Assembly (NCBI RefSeq): GCF_002072215.1
Contig: NZ_JXMW01000003.1
Span: 218,749 to 282,748 of the forward strand
Reading direction: 5' to 3'
DNA length: 64,000 nucleotides
DNA from: Methanobrevibacter arboriphilus JCM 13429 = DSM 1125
GTDB taxonomy: Archaea; Methanobacteriota; Methanobacteria; Methanobacteriales; Methanobacteriaceae
Shown here: in pieces, positions 28,930 through 38,565 of the stretch
Layout: the number at the start of each line of letters is the position of its first letter
How positions within the stretch are numbered: the stretch's first letter is position 1
The notes under the pieces: model-generated
What the model was told of the DNA's origin: nothing
Databases searched by the model: none
The model's input: the letters and a program-made list of their open reading frames with translations, nothing else
Position numbers and translations under genes: made by a program

Positions 28930-30765
28930 TTATAATAATTCCATTTCATCAATCTCTATTGTTCCTTGAACAGCTTTAATATTAACATCAATTCCACTTT
29001 CTTTAATAGCTGCTATCTGGTTTAAACCACTTCCTGTGACAAAACCAAAGTTGTATCTATCTACTTTTGCATTGTAAACAAGTTCTCTAGGTTTTCCTAT
29101 TTTAAAAATAGGTAACTTTATTTTTTCCATTCTATCTAATATTTCTTTAGTTTTATCTCTTGCAATAAATGGAACTTCTTTTATTGATGCAAGTATTTTT
29201 TTTGAACCATTAATATCAAAATTATAATCTGGATTATTCAAATAATTTTCATCATGATTAGACTTGTTAAGAACATAAGTCATATTTTTAAAAATAAATA
29301 TCTCGTGTGGATCTATTGAAGAACCATCATATGAAATTAGTTCTGTAAAAAATGGATTTTTTCCTATTTCTAAAAGCCCTCCATATTTTGGGGTTGACAT
29401 AATTCCTTTATTGATAAGTACTCCATCACTTGATAAGCTACAAATTGTAGCTATACCTACTTTATTATTTTCATAATATTCTGTTCCTTTTTCAGGTTCA
29501 ACTATTTTATAATATGGACTTAAATATCTCTTAGATAGCTTATAACTTTTTTTCATGATTTCTATAGATTCTTCTAAATCTGACCTATCTACATATGATA
29601 AATTAGTTATTAGCTTTCCTTCACAAGTTTCAACATCGAAATCAACATTTTGAATAAGATTCCATGCTTTTGAAAGTAAAAATGAAACTTTCAATTCTTT
29701 TTCTTTAGCTGAAGGTTTTAGAATACTATTTTTTTGGAGTTTTTTACTATTATTATTGGTAGAATTTTTTCTTTTTCTAAGGACATTATGTGCAGGTTTT
29801 AAATTTTCAAAACTAGCCATTTCATCACTTATTTTCATTTCAATAGGATAATCTAGCTCTTTAAGTGTACAAAGTGGTGTTATGCCTGCAATAATTGCTA
29901 TACCTGCCATACTCTCATTTACATTAATTCCTAATACTTTTTCTCCACCTTCTCCTATTGATATAACTCCATCAATTCCAATTTTGTTTAAGTCACCTAA
30001 AATAGCTTTAGTTTTTTCAAGAGAGTCTTTTGGTATTACCCTAAAATTAGCAGGAATAACTCCATTTCCAGTTTCTATAACATCCAAAACTGAAGTCATA
30101 CCATCAGCTATGAATGCATTTATAGGGGTGATTGAAGTCTTTTTATATGATATTAATTCAGTAAATCTTTGAGGAACATAGTTTTTGACTTTTATGAGTC
30201 CTCCATAAATAGGTAAACTAGGAATGCCTTTTTTTAAAAATATTCCATCTATAGTAGTTCCACATATAGTTCTTATTAAGTATTCTTTACTATCAGAATT
30301 CTCAATATTCCTTGTTTTTAATCCTATGTATGGGCTTATATGTAATCCTGATGAAAAGACACTTCTCATTGTTTCTATAGGATTTTTTTCTTTTTTATTT
30401 AATTCTGAATCTTTTAAAGTGACACTTGAAACATTTACAACCAAATTCCCTTTTTTTGTTTCATAATCAAAATCAGTTTGATATATCATTTCTTCGAATT
30501 TTGAGAATACAAAATCAACATGGTCATATATAAGACCATTTTTTAGCTGCAATTTACCATAATTAGTTAATTTTCTTCCAGAATATCCAACTTTTTTAGT
30601 AAACCCCTTTTCATCAAGAATTTGCATATGATATCGGATAGTTCTCTCTCCTAGATCATATCCACGGCTTATTAATTCCTTGGAAACAACCCTTGCACCG
30701 ACTGGTTTATCATATTCATTTATAATTCTTAATATTTCAATTATTTTTTCTTGTGATTCTGACAT
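28930..30765 (-). CDS. nrpR: Nitrogen repressor NrpR
   Basis: Transcriptional repressor of nitrogen-assimilation genes, released by 2-oxoglutarate. The 611-residue protein has an N-terminal winged helix-turn-helix (IIEILRIINEYDKPVGARVV and GERTIRYHMQILDEKGF, residues 8-60) and two successive NrpR effector domains (about 85-325 and 355-605). The two domains share the pattern GTTIDGIFLKKGIPSLPIYGG versus CSLSSDGVLINKGIMSTPKYGG. A Lys/Asn-rich linker separates them. Such two-domain NrpR is typical of Methanobacteriales. AGGAG precedes ATG. glnA, with a matching operator, lies next upstream on the same strand. Confidence 0.95.
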   Translation of the reverse strand: MSESQEKIIEILRIINEYDKPVGARVVSKELISRGYDLGERTIRYHMQILDEKGFTKKVGYSGRKLTNYGKLQLKNGLIYDHVDFVFSKFEEMIYQTDFDYETKKGNLVVNVSSVTLKDSELNKKEKNPIETMRSVFSSGLHISPYIGLKTRNIENSDSKEYLIRTICGTTIDGIFLKKGIPSLPIYGGLIKVKNYVPQRFTELISYKKTSITPINAFIADGMTSVLDVIETGNGVIPANFRVIPKDSLEKTKAILGDLNKIGIDGVISIGEGGEKVLGINVNESMAGIAIIAGITPLCTLKELDYPIEMKISDEMASFENLKPAHNVLRKRKNSTNNNSKKLQKNSILKPSAKEKELKVSFLLSKAWNLIQNVDFDVETCEGKLITNLSYVDRSDLEESIEIMKKSYKLSKRYLSPYYKIVEPEKGTEYYENNKVGIATICSLSSDGVLINKGIMSTPKYGGLLEIGKNPFFTELISYDGSSIDPHEIFIFKNMTYVLNKSNHDENYLNNPDYNFDINGSKKILASIKEVPFIARDKTKEILDRMEKIKLPIFKIGKPRELVYNAKVDRYNFGFVTGSGLNQIAAIKESGIDVNIKAVQGTIEIDEMELL

Positions 30766-31203
30766 AAAAAACTCCTAAGAATCAGTATTTTTAATAATAA
30801 TTATATTTTAACAATAGTTAATTAATAACCTTGTTAAATCATAGTCCTATTATTATTAAATTATTATTTATATTTATCTATATTAAAATATTTATAGAAA
30901 ATGTTCATTATGATTGAAATATTATTCATTATAATTAAATATTTATAGAAAAAATTTATAATTTGGAGTATTATTAATTTAAATATTATTAATATTGATG
31001 ATATTATTGATATTATAAATATTTTTAAAATAAGCAGTTTATTTGTAAATTTAAAATTAGCTATAAGATTAAAAATAATAAAAATTTAATAGTAGTATTT
31101 AAAGAATAATCTCTAAATTTTCTACTATTTTATAATATATTTTGTATATTCCTTAATATTTTTCATTATTATTTATAGATTAAAGAATTAATAAATTAAA
31201 GAA
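30766..31203. other. AT-rich spacer between glnA and nrpR
   Basis: No gene visible. TTATTATTAAA and ATATTATTNATA motifs prevail. The nrpR promoter should lie at its lower end (TAATTATAT-like stretches at 30790-30830), but no clear GGAA-N6-TTCC site is seen here. Confidence 0.45.
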
Positions 31204-32529
31204 TTAAAGACTCATATATTTTTTCTGTTCATATCCGAACACTTGTATTCTGTATTCATCCCATTCTGCGTATTTGGATTCTAAGAATTTTTCACTAATA
31301 TGGGATCCAAGTCCCTTTTTAAGGACTTCATCTTCTTCAAATGCATGATATGCTTCCCATAAGCTTGCAGGTAAAGTTTTAATTCCTCTTTCTTCAAGTT
31401 CTTCATCATTTAATTTATAAATGTTAATTTCTGTTGGGTCTCCAGGGTCTATTTTATTGTTTATACCATCTAAACCTGCTTCTAACATAGCTGCAAATGC
31501 AAGGTAAGGATTACATGATGGGTCGGGACATCTATATTCGATTCTTGTTCCTTTTCCACGTGCAGCTGGAATACGTATAAGGGCAGATCTATTTTTAAGT
31601 CCATAAGCAACATAAACAGGTGCTTCATATCCTGGGACTAATCGTTTATAGGAATTTACAGTAGGTGCAACAACAGCAGATAGAGCTGCTGAATGTTTAA
31701 GTAGTCCACCCATAAAGTATAATGCTTCTTGAGATAATCCATTTTCACTATTTTCATCAGAGAAGAGATTTTCTCCATTCTTAAATAAGCTTTGGTGACA
31801 GTGCATTCCACTACCGTTTACTCCAAAGAATGGTTTTGGCATGAATGTTACCATATATCCCATATTGTCAACGATAGCTTTAATAGCTTGTTTAAAGGTT
31901 ATTACAGCATCAGCTGTTTTCAATGCATCGTCAAACTTAAATGCAATTTCATTTTGACCAGGAGCAACTTCATGATGGCTTGCTTCTACTTCAAAACCAA
32001 GTTCTTCTAGGTCGAAAACTAATTTTCTTCTAAAATTAGGTCCTTTATCTAATGGTTCAACATCGAAATAGCTTGCATCATCATGTGGGATGTAATTACC
32101 TTCTTCATCTTTGTCTATTATGAAAAATTCTGGTTCAGGTCCAATATTGTAGTTATATCCTTTATCACTAATTTTTTTCAGTGATTTTTTGAGTATACTT
32201 CTTGGGTCTCCCTCAAATGGGGTGTTATCAGTATTATATATATCACATATAAATCTACATACTCCAGATTCTTCTGGTCTCCATGGTAAAAGGGAAACTG
32301 TGTTTGGGTCTGGTTTCATTATTAAGTCACTATCATTTATTTCAACAAAACCATCTACAGAAGATCCATCAAATAATATTCCATCATTAAACATATCTTC
32401 TAAGTCTTCATCACTCCCAAAAGGAACAGATACGCTTTTTGGGATTCCATTAATATCTACAAATTGCAATCTTATAAATTTAATTCCTTTTTCATTCATT
32501 ATTTCAATTGCGTTTCCTATAACATCCAT
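31204..32529 (-). CDS. glnA: Glutamine synthetase type I
   Basis: Forms glutamine from glutamate and ammonia. The 441-residue protein has the GS-I signatures FDGSSVDGF (about residues 52-60), [27 protein letters not shown] (ATP and glutamate binding), and [23 protein letters not shown]. The C-terminus lacks an obvious adenylylation-site tyrosine segment of the beta type, so this is GSI-alpha-like. Start ATG has GGAGAAGATTTA. Expression is probably controlled by NrpR through the operator at 32810-32823, giving a leader of about 285 nt. Confidence 0.96.
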   Translation of the reverse strand: MDVIGNAIEIMNEKGIKFIRLQFVDINGIPKSVSVPFGSDEDLEDMFNDGILFDGSSVDGFVEINDSDLIMKPDPNTVSLLPWRPEESGVCRFICDIYNTDNTPFEGDPRSILKKSLKKISDKGYNYNIGPEPEFFIIDKDEEGNYIPHDDASYFDVEPLDKGPNFRRKLVFDLEELGFEVEASHHEVAPGQNEIAFKFDDALKTADAVITFKQAIKAIVDNMGYMVTFMPKPFFGVNGSGMHCHQSLFKNGENLFSDENSENGLSQEALYFMGGLLKHSAALSAVVAPTVNSYKRLVPGYEAPVYVAYGLKNRSALIRIPAARGKGTRIEYRCPDPSCNPYLAFAAMLEAGLDGINNKIDPGDPTEINIYKLNDEELEERGIKTLPASLWEAYHAFEEDEVLKKGLGSHISEKFLESKYAEWDEYRIQVFGYEQKKYMSL

Positions 32530-32809
32530 TAAATCTTCTCCAATAAGAAATTAGCCAACATAAATTTTGATTAGCTATTAATAGTTTTATTTTGTTTAAA
32601 AATTTTAAACAATGTCAACATAATCATTATATATCATGGTAATATATCAACCAACTATTTCGACTACAAAAATTTTACAATTTTTATATTATATTAGTTT
32701 TTTTATTGTATTTTTTTTATGTGATATATGATTATATTGTATATTGATTTCCTTGTTTTTATATTTATACAATAAATATTGAAATTTATAGTTGTAATTA
32801 TTAGTAGTC

Positions 32810-32823
32810 GGAAATAATTTTCC
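32810..32823 (-). promoter_or_regulatory. NrpR-type operator GGAA-N6-TTCC
   Basis: GGAAATAATTTTCC matches exactly the GGAA-N6-TTCC operator described for NrpR in Methanococcus. On the minus strand it lies about 10 bases downstream of the TATA-like box at 32834-32846, covering the expected transcription start of glnA. Confidence 0.7.
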
Positions 32824-32833
32824 TACTCATGGC

Positions 32834-32846
32834 ATATAAATATTTC
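32834..32846 (-). promoter_or_regulatory. Putative glnA TATA box
   Basis: Minus-strand AAATATTTATATG sits just upstream of the NrpR-type operator. A second TATATAAT-like box at about 32622-32636 is closer to the gene but has no operator. Confidence 0.45.
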
Positions 32847-32859
32847 TAATTTATTACTT

Positions 32860-33149
32860 TTTAATAAAAAAATATTAATTATAATTTTTTAATTTTAATC
32901 TTTGATTCAATCTTAACCAATTTTCAATTTTAATTAGTTTTTAATTTTAATCAACTTCAATCTTAATTAGCTTTCAATTTAATCAACTTCAATTTTTAAT
33001 TCAATTTTTATTGTTTTCAATTTTAATTTTCATAATTCAAATCTATATTTAAATTATTTATTTTATATTTAAATTATCTATAACATTGATTTTGTCTATA
33101 AATATTGATTTTATCCATATATTTAATTTAGTTTTAATATTTAAAAAAT
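32860..33149. repeat. TTCAATTTTAAT degenerate repeats
   Basis: Units such as TTTTCAATTTTAATTAG and CAACTTCAATCTTAATTAG recur about every 20-25 bases between 32910 and 33030. They fill the spacer between the aldo/keto reductase gene end and the glnA promoter. No gene is seen. Confidence 0.5.
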
Positions 33150-34304
33150 CTATCTACCAAAAAGTTTTTTTACTTTTTCCAATTCTTTAGGAATATTTAT
33201 CATTTGAGGACACATTGATACACAATCTCCACATTCTGTACATGAAGATGCATAATTTTCTTCATCAAGGAGTGAAAAATATTGCATTGAGCTAGCTTCA
33301 GGGTCATCGAGCATTTTAGCTATATTATATTCTTTAAAACAAGTAGGTATATCTACTTTTTCTGGACAGGGCATGCAATAATTGCATTGTGTACATTCAA
33401 CATCTTTTTTATCTCTATATGCCCTAGCTACTTCTTTTATCAATTTTTTTTCTTCATTAGTAAGAGTGTTTGGATAGCTTTGATTTGCTATAGATATGTT
33501 TTCTTTCACTTGTTCTAAATTACTCATTCCACTAAAAACTGTACTAATTCCTTCCATGTCCCATAAATATTTAAATGCCCATTCCAAGGGGCTACGCTTC
33601 ACTTTTGCACTATCCCAAATTTTTTGAACATCTTGGGGTATGTTTTCAACAAGTTTACCTCCTCTTAAAGGCTCCATAATCATGTTCCCCATATTTATAC
33701 TACTTAAATATTGTACTCCATTAATTCCACTTTGATAACCTTCATCTAGATAATTCATCTGGGTAAGAACAACTTCCCATTCGTAAGAATCAAGAATTTC
33801 AAGTAAAAGATCTAATTCATCATGAAAAGAGAATCCAATATGCTTAATTCTTCCATCTGCCAATGCATCATCCATAAATTCAAAAACATCGAGGTTAGTT
33901 AGATTTTTCCAATAATCTTCTTTTAATGAGTGAAGTAGATATATGTCTATACTATCGGTCTTTAATCTATCTAACTGTTGATTTAAAAAGATATCCATAT
34001 CTTCTTTTTTTTCAACTATCCAAGTTGGAAGTTTTGTTGAGATTAATACTTTTTCTCTGTATCCTGTTGATAAAAAATCTCCTAAAAATGGCTCACTTTC
34101 TCCCGGTTCATTGAAATCAAGTGTGTGATAAGAATAAGCTGTATCAATAATATTTATTCCATTATCAATTCCATATTTAAGCATTTTTGAAGCTTCTTTT
34201 TCATCAATTACATTTGGTTTGTTTTCTATTATTGGAAAACGCATAGCTCCAAAACCTAAAATTGATACTTTTTCACCAGTTTTTCCTAATTCTCTATAAA
34301 GCAT
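33150..34304 (-). CDS. Aldo/keto reductase with C-terminal ferredoxin domain
   Basis: A 384-residue oxidoreductase. The TIM-barrel part has MLYRELGKTGEKVSILGFG at the N-terminus, the catalytic DTAYSYH segment, and IDIYLLHSL; the NAD(P)H-binding end is near GMSNLEQVKENI. From about residue 310 there are two cysteine clusters, CTQCNYCMPC and CTECGDCVSMCP, for two 4Fe-4S clusters. This fusion is common in anaerobes and methanogens; the physiological substrate is unknown. ATG at 34304 has AGGTGTTAAG upstream and is preferred over the in-frame start at 34337. Monocistronic. Confidence 0.9.
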   Translation of the reverse strand: MLYRELGKTGEKVSILGFGAMRFPIIENKPNVIDEKEASKMLKYGIDNGINIIDTAYSYHTLDFNEPGESEPFLGDFLSTGYREKVLISTKLPTWIVEKKEDMDIFLNQQLDRLKTDSIDIYLLHSLKEDYWKNLTNLDVFEFMDDALADGRIKHIGFSFHDELDLLLEILDSYEWEVVLTQMNYLDEGYQSGINGVQYLSSINMGNMIMEPLRGGKLVENIPQDVQKIWDSAKVKRSPLEWAFKYLWDMEGISTVFSGMSNLEQVKENISIANQSYPNTLTNEEKKLIKEVARAYRDKKDVECTQCNYCMPCPEKVDIPTCFKEYNIAKMLDDPEASSMQYFSLLDEENYASSCTECGDCVSMCPQMINIPKELEKVKKLFGR

Positions 34305-34337
34305 CTTAACACCTAAATTATTCTCAAAACTATTCAA

Positions 34338-34403
34338 TTTATAATTCTATTAAATTATATTTATAATTCTATTGAACTATATTTATAATTCAGTTAAATT
34401 TTA
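34338..34403. repeat. 22-bp tandem repeat, three copies
   Basis: TTTATAATTCTATTAAATTATA is repeated at 34338, 34360 and, with changes, 34382, directly upstream of the aldo/keto reductase start. It occupies the region where its promoter is expected. Confidence 0.75.
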
Positions 34404-34876
34404 CTCTATAATCCTAGAAATTTACTTAATAATATTAAAATTATGTTTTATAATCTTATTAAAATTAGTTATAAAATTAGTTTATATTATTAAATATTAA
34501 TAATTATAATAATTATAATAATAATTTTAGAATTATTATTATTATTATTTTGATAATTAATATTAATAATTAATTTATTATTATACTATCAATATTATTA
34601 TCTAATATTAAGTATTATCTAACAGTAAGTTAACTTTTTATTATGTAAATTATGTTATTTTTAATATATCTTGTTTTACTAGTATTATATTCTAAATTAT
34701 TACTATTATTTTAAAATTATTATTATTTTTAATTTTTTAGGCAGTAATCTTTGAATTTTTTATCTTAGAATTTTTTATCTGCACTGTTTTAAAACATTTT
34801 GAAAAAAGAATAAGTTTTTAAAATACTTGAATTTGTATAAAAATAAAAATATAATGTTTCCTGGGATATATATGAT
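34404..34876. other. AT-rich spacer downstream of the tRNA
   Basis: No gene visible. TAATAATTATAATAATTAT-type sequence dominates, with TTTAATTTTTTAGG near 34730. The tRNA transcript would end here on the minus strand. Confidence 0.45.
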
Positions 34877-34984
34877 GCCGGGAGCGGGATTCGAACCCGC
34901 GGCCTCACGGTATCCCAGGAATTAGTCAGAGCACTGCTTAAAACCCTATGAGCCGTGCGCTCTAACCAGCTGAGCCACCCCGGC
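34877..34984 (-). tRNA. Elongator tRNA-Met (CAT) with 35-nt intron
   Basis: The minus strand gives acceptor stem GCCGGGG/CTCCCGGC, D arm GCTCAGCTGGTTAGAGC, anticodon arm CACGG-CTCATAA-CCGTG once spliced, and T arm GCGGGTTCGAATCCCGC. Exon 1 is 34984-34947, the intron about 34946-34912, and exon 2 34911-34877; the intron begins after position 37, the canonical archaeal site, with one-base ambiguity. A bulge-helix-bulge can form around the junctions. CCA is not encoded. The GC content stands out sharply from its surroundings. Confidence 0.93.
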
Positions 34985-35116
34985 ATCTGACTATCATCTA
35001 TCAGATTATTATCACATTTAAACTTTTCGATTATTTTTGATTATATCTTTAGATTTTCAATAAGTTCTAATAAATATTTAATATATTTATGATAAATTGT
35101 TTATATTATATATACT
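34985..35116. other. tRNA upstream region
   Basis: AT-rich region in which the tRNA promoter should lie (minus strand). ATTATTATCACATTTAAAC (about 35005-35023) is the nearest candidate box; no gene. Confidence 0.35.
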
Positions 35117-35275
35117 TATAATAACTATTATAGAAGTATAATAACTGTTATATATATTATATAGAAATACAACAGCTGTTATATATATTATATGGAATTA
35201 TAATAATATTTTATGTATTATATAAATATAATAATCATTGTATATATTATGTTGGATTATAATAAGTATATTGTA
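35117..35275. repeat. 31-bp tandem repeat array
   Basis: Copies beginning TATAATAA or TACAACAG start at 35137, 35168, 35199, 35227 and 35258, spacing 31, 31, 28, 31, with a partial first copy at 35117. Each contains a TGTTATATATATTATAT-like core. The array ends 190 bases upstream of the gene at 35463. Confidence 0.75.
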
Positions 35276-35462
35276 TTAATAATTATTATATGTTATAATA
35301 GATATTATATTATAGATATTATAAAAGACATTATAAAAGTTATCAATTATAATAATTATTGATTATATATTTGCTATGTAAACTATCATACAACAATTAT
35401 CATTTTATTTAAACAATTATCATTGTATAAATCAATAAAAACTTAAAGATGGGGGACTTTAA

Positions 35463-36284
35463 ATGAATAACAATCAAAAGATTTTAATTTCTATAATAAT
35501 TATTTTACTTATGTTAATTTCTTTAACTACTATTTATTTTGTTTTTTTGGATAAAAATTCAGTAAACATTGACTATATTAACTCTGAAAATGGAGCTGAT
35601 GTTAATAAAAATAATGTTTTAAGATCTAATCTTATTATACATAATCATTCTAATTTAAGTTTAGCTATGATTGATTCAGCTAAAAATGGAACTCCAGTTA
35701 TTCAATTTGGGAATGGTGAGGAACCAGTAACATTTATTGTTGCAGGAGTTCATGGAAACCAACTTCCTCCTCAAATAGCTGCAATACAGCTTATTGATTA
35801 TTTGGATAATAAAAAAATTCATGGAACTGTTTATGTTGTTCCGTTTGCAGCTCCTAATTTAACTGCTAATAATGAAAAACTTTTGAATGGTCAAAATCTT
35901 AATACTGTTGCTGATGAAGTAGGAACTCCTTCTAATGATATTGTTACATATGCTGCTAGTAGAAATTCAAGTTTTGTTGGTGATTTCCATTCAACAGCTC
36001 CTGGTGCTGTACCTGGACATGATACAATAATGTGTTCTAAATATCCAACTTATGATAGCTATTTATTTGCAATTCAAATGACTAAATTTTTAAATGAAGG
36101 TATTGAAGTTCATGAAGTTGCAGGAGTTGATTATGAAGGAGCTATTGAAGATGTTTTAAATATGAAGGGTACTCCTTCAATCACAGGGTTATCTACATCT
36201 CCTCATGGTGATATTTCTTCTGGAAGTGTTGAAACTTCTTTTAATCAAATGTTAGCTTTGTTAAAGTCTAATGGGAACATTTAA
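35463..36284 (+). CDS. Membrane-anchored M14/AstE-like protein with lost active-site residues
   Basis: A 273-residue protein with an N-terminal anchor (residues 6-29) and a domain of the succinylglutamate desuccinylase/aspartoacylase (M14) type. Compared with the paralog encoded at 47334, the zinc motif HGNE has become H97-G-N-Q100, the substrate-binding LNR has become LNT148, and the position of the catalytic Glu (CEVLSP) holds Leu243. The second zinc His is kept in GDFHST (H176). The fold should persist but hydrolysis is unlikely, so this is probably a binding or regulatory pseudoenzyme. GGGGGACTTTAA precedes ATG. It is next to S-adenosylhomocysteine hydrolase, 140 bases away. Confidence 0.75.
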   Translation: MNNNQKILISIIIILLMLISLTTIYFVFLDKNSVNIDYINSENGADVNKNNVLRSNLIIHNHSNLSLAMIDSAKNGTPVIQFGNGEEPVTFIVAGVHGNQLPPQIAAIQLIDYLDNKKIHGTVYVVPFAAPNLTANNEKLLNGQNLNTVADEVGTPSNDIVTYAASRNSSFVGDFHSTAPGAVPGHDTIMCSKYPTYDSYLFAIQMTKFLNEGIEVHEVAGVDYEGAIEDVLNMKGTPSITGLSTSPHGDISSGSVETSFNQMLALLKSNGNI

Positions 36285-36425
36285 TAATTTTAATAGATAA
36301 TAAATCTCTTAATAAATTTATTTTCAGAATTATTTTTTTGTATTAATGATTATAGTATTAATAATTTTATATAAAATGAAAATAAATATAAAATTATATT
36401 AAGATTAATAATATTTGTGATTTTT

Positions 36426-37676
36426 ATGAGTAAAGTAAGAAATATGAATTTAGCTGATGAAGGTATTAAGAAAATCAAATGGGTTCAAAAACATATGCCC
36501 GTTCTTGAACACATTAAAAAAGAATTTGAACGGACAAAACCTTTTGAAGGTATTACTATAGGTTCTTGCCTTCATCTTGAGCCTAAAACAATTAATCTTG
36601 GTTTAACTCTTCAAGCTGGTGGAGCTGAAGTTGCAATGACTGGATGTAATCCATTATCTACTCATGATGATGCAACTGCAGGGGGTGCAGCTCTTGGACT
36701 TAATATGTATGGTTGGAGAGAAGAAACCGAAGAAGAGTATTATGAAACTATAAATGATGTTCTTGATCATAAGCCTGATATAATCATTGATGATGGTGCT
36801 GACATGATCTTAGTTCTTCACCAAGAAAGAAAAGAATTACTTTCTAATGTTAAAGGGGCTTGTGAAGAAACTACTACTGGAGTTCATAGATTAGAAGCTA
36901 TGCATGCAGACAATGCTTTGAAAATTCCACTTATAGCTGTAAATGATGCTTATACTAAATATTTATTTGATAATAGATATGGTACTGGTCAATCAACTTT
37001 TGATGCTATAATGGGAACTACTAATATGTTAATTGCTGGTAAAACTGTTGTTGTTTGTGGATATGGTTGGTGTGGCCGTGGTGTAGCTACTAGGGCAAAT
37101 GGTTTGGGAGCTAATGTAATCGTAACTGAAGTTGATGCTATAAGGGCACTTGAAGCAAGAATGGATGGATATAGGGTTATGCCAACAAAAGAAGCAGTAA
37201 AACATGCTGATTTATTAATAACCGTAACTGGAAACATTAATGTTGTTAGTGGGGATGATTTTAGAAATATGAAAGATGGATGTATGTTGGCAAACTCTGG
37301 GCATTTTAATGTTGAAATTAACAGAGAAGACCTTGAAAATCAGTCTGTATCTGTTGAAGAAGTTAGAGAGAGTGTTGAAGAATTCACCATGGAAGATGGA
37401 AGGAAAATTTATCTTTTAGCTGATGGACGTCTAGTTAATTTAGCTGCAGAAAGAGGACAAGGACATCCTGCAGAAATAATGGATTTAAGTTTCGCTGCTC
37501 AAGCACTTTCAGCTAAATATATAATCGAAAATGATCTTGATGTTGGAGTTATAAAATCTCCAGATGAACTTGATTATAAGATAGCTGGTTTAAAACTCAA
37601 AGCTATGGATATTGAAATTGATAACTTGTCTGATCGCCAAAATGAATATTTAAATAATTGGCAAGAAGGAACTTAA
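36426..37676 (+). CDS. ahcY: S-adenosyl/S-inosyl-homocysteine hydrolase
   Basis: Splits S-adenosylhomocysteine, the by-product of SAM-dependent methylation; in several methanogens the true substrate is S-inosylhomocysteine. The 416-residue protein shows the NAD-binding motif CGYGWCGRGVA with the preceding GTGQSTFDAI, plus NPLSTHDDATA, DDGADM, and the C-terminal region GHPAEIMDLSFAAQA. GTG at 36417 belongs to the ribosome binding site GTGATTTTT; ATG at 36426 is chosen. Length is right for archaeal homologues. Confidence 0.95.
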   Translation: MSKVRNMNLADEGIKKIKWVQKHMPVLEHIKKEFERTKPFEGITIGSCLHLEPKTINLGLTLQAGGAEVAMTGCNPLSTHDDATAGGAALGLNMYGWREETEEEYYETINDVLDHKPDIIIDDGADMILVLHQERKELLSNVKGACEETTTGVHRLEAMHADNALKIPLIAVNDAYTKYLFDNRYGTGQSTFDAIMGTTNMLIAGKTVVVCGYGWCGRGVATRANGLGANVIVTEVDAIRALEARMDGYRVMPTKEAVKHADLLITVTGNINVVSGDDFRNMKDGCMLANSGHFNVEINREDLENQSVSVEEVRESVEEFTMEDGRKIYLLADGRLVNLAAERGQGHPAEIMDLSFAAQALSAKYIIENDLDVGVIKSPDELDYKIAGLKLKAMDIEIDNLSDRQNEYLNNWQEGT

Positions 37677-37758
37677 ATTTATTTATATCTCTTTCCTTTT
37701 TACAAACCTTTCTATAAGTTTATAAAATTTATAAAAAATATATCAGTTATATATTTCT

Positions 37759-38565
37759 ATGTCATATTATAGATTTATCGATAAAGGAGAAGGACCTACA
37801 AAACTATTTGTAGGTGGAATTCACGGTCATGAAGGTGAAACTACTATTGATTTTCTTAAATCAATGTCCTATTCTGATTTTTCTAATGGTAAAACTTTTA
37901 TTTATAATTTTGATTATACAGAATATATTTCTACTATAAAAAAAGAATATTATGAAACTAAGATTGGTAAAACTATTATAAATCTTATTAAAAAACATAA
38001 ACCTGATTTTTATATAGAACTTCATTGTTATAATATTAAAAATTATGAAAATCTGATTTCCCCAAATAGACGTGAATCTCAAGGTGTTCCACCTCTTATT
38101 GATCTTGAAAATCATGTTTTAATAAGTTCTGTTTCTCCACTTATCCGGAAGAAATATTTTAAAATGGAAACTGTTTGCAAAACTTTAGAAATCCCTTGTA
38201 TTAACAAAAAGCTATATTGGAATGATTTGAATAGTATAACTAAAGATATTATAACTAAATATAATATAACTAAAGGTAATATAACTAAAGGTAATATAAC
38301 TGAAGATAATATAACTGAAGGCAATATAATTAAGAATAATGTAGTTAAATATAATATAAATATGGATAATGCAAATGAAGATAATGGAAATAATTATCAT
38401 CTAAAATCTTCATTTAATACTTATTTAAACATTATTAAAATATTATCTAAAGTAAAAAATAGGGATGAATTTCAAAGAATAATGATAAAAAAATATCCAA
38501 AACAGGTTGAATTAGCTGTAAAATATGCAAAAGAAATTTTTGGTGAAAAATTTCCTCCTTTTTAG
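37759..38565 (+). CDS. DUF2119-like putative zinc hydrolase with NITKG repeats
   Basis: A 268-residue protein that resembles the archaeal DUF2119 family, itself related to M14-type zinc peptidases: GGIHGHEGETTIDFL carries H-x-x-E and FYIELHCYN a second metal His. Function is unknown. Residues about 163-205 are a low-complexity insert of pentapeptides NITKG, NITED, NITEG, encoded by a 15-bp tandem repeat. The conserved end (YPKQVELAVKYAKEIFGEKFPPF) is intact after the insert. There is no strong ribosome binding site; the gene follows ahcY by 82 bases. Confidence 0.7.
   Translation: MSYYRFIDKGEGPTKLFVGGIHGHEGETTIDFLKSMSYSDFSNGKTFIYNFDYTEYISTIKKEYYETKIGKTIINLIKKHKPDFYIELHCYNIKNYENLISPNRRESQGVPPLIDLENHVLISSVSPLIRKKYFKMETVCKTLEIPCINKKLYWNDLNSITKDIITKYNITKGNITKGNITEDNITEGNIIKNNVVKYNINMDNANEDNGNNYHLKSSFNTYLNIIKILSKVKNRDEFQRIMIKKYPKQVELAVKYAKEIFGEKFPPF
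38235..38370 (+). repeat. 15-bp coding tandem repeat
   Basis: AATATAACTAAAGGT and close variants (ACTGAAGAT, ACTGAAGGC, ATTAAGAAT) repeat about eight times in frame inside the DUF2119-like gene, encoding NIT(K/E)(G/D). The unit is a multiple of three, so the frame is kept. Confidence 0.8.

Noticed and set aside
34789..34986. 65-residue frame across the tRNA
   Set aside because: It lies over the tRNA-Met gene and its intron, whose structure fully explains the sequence.
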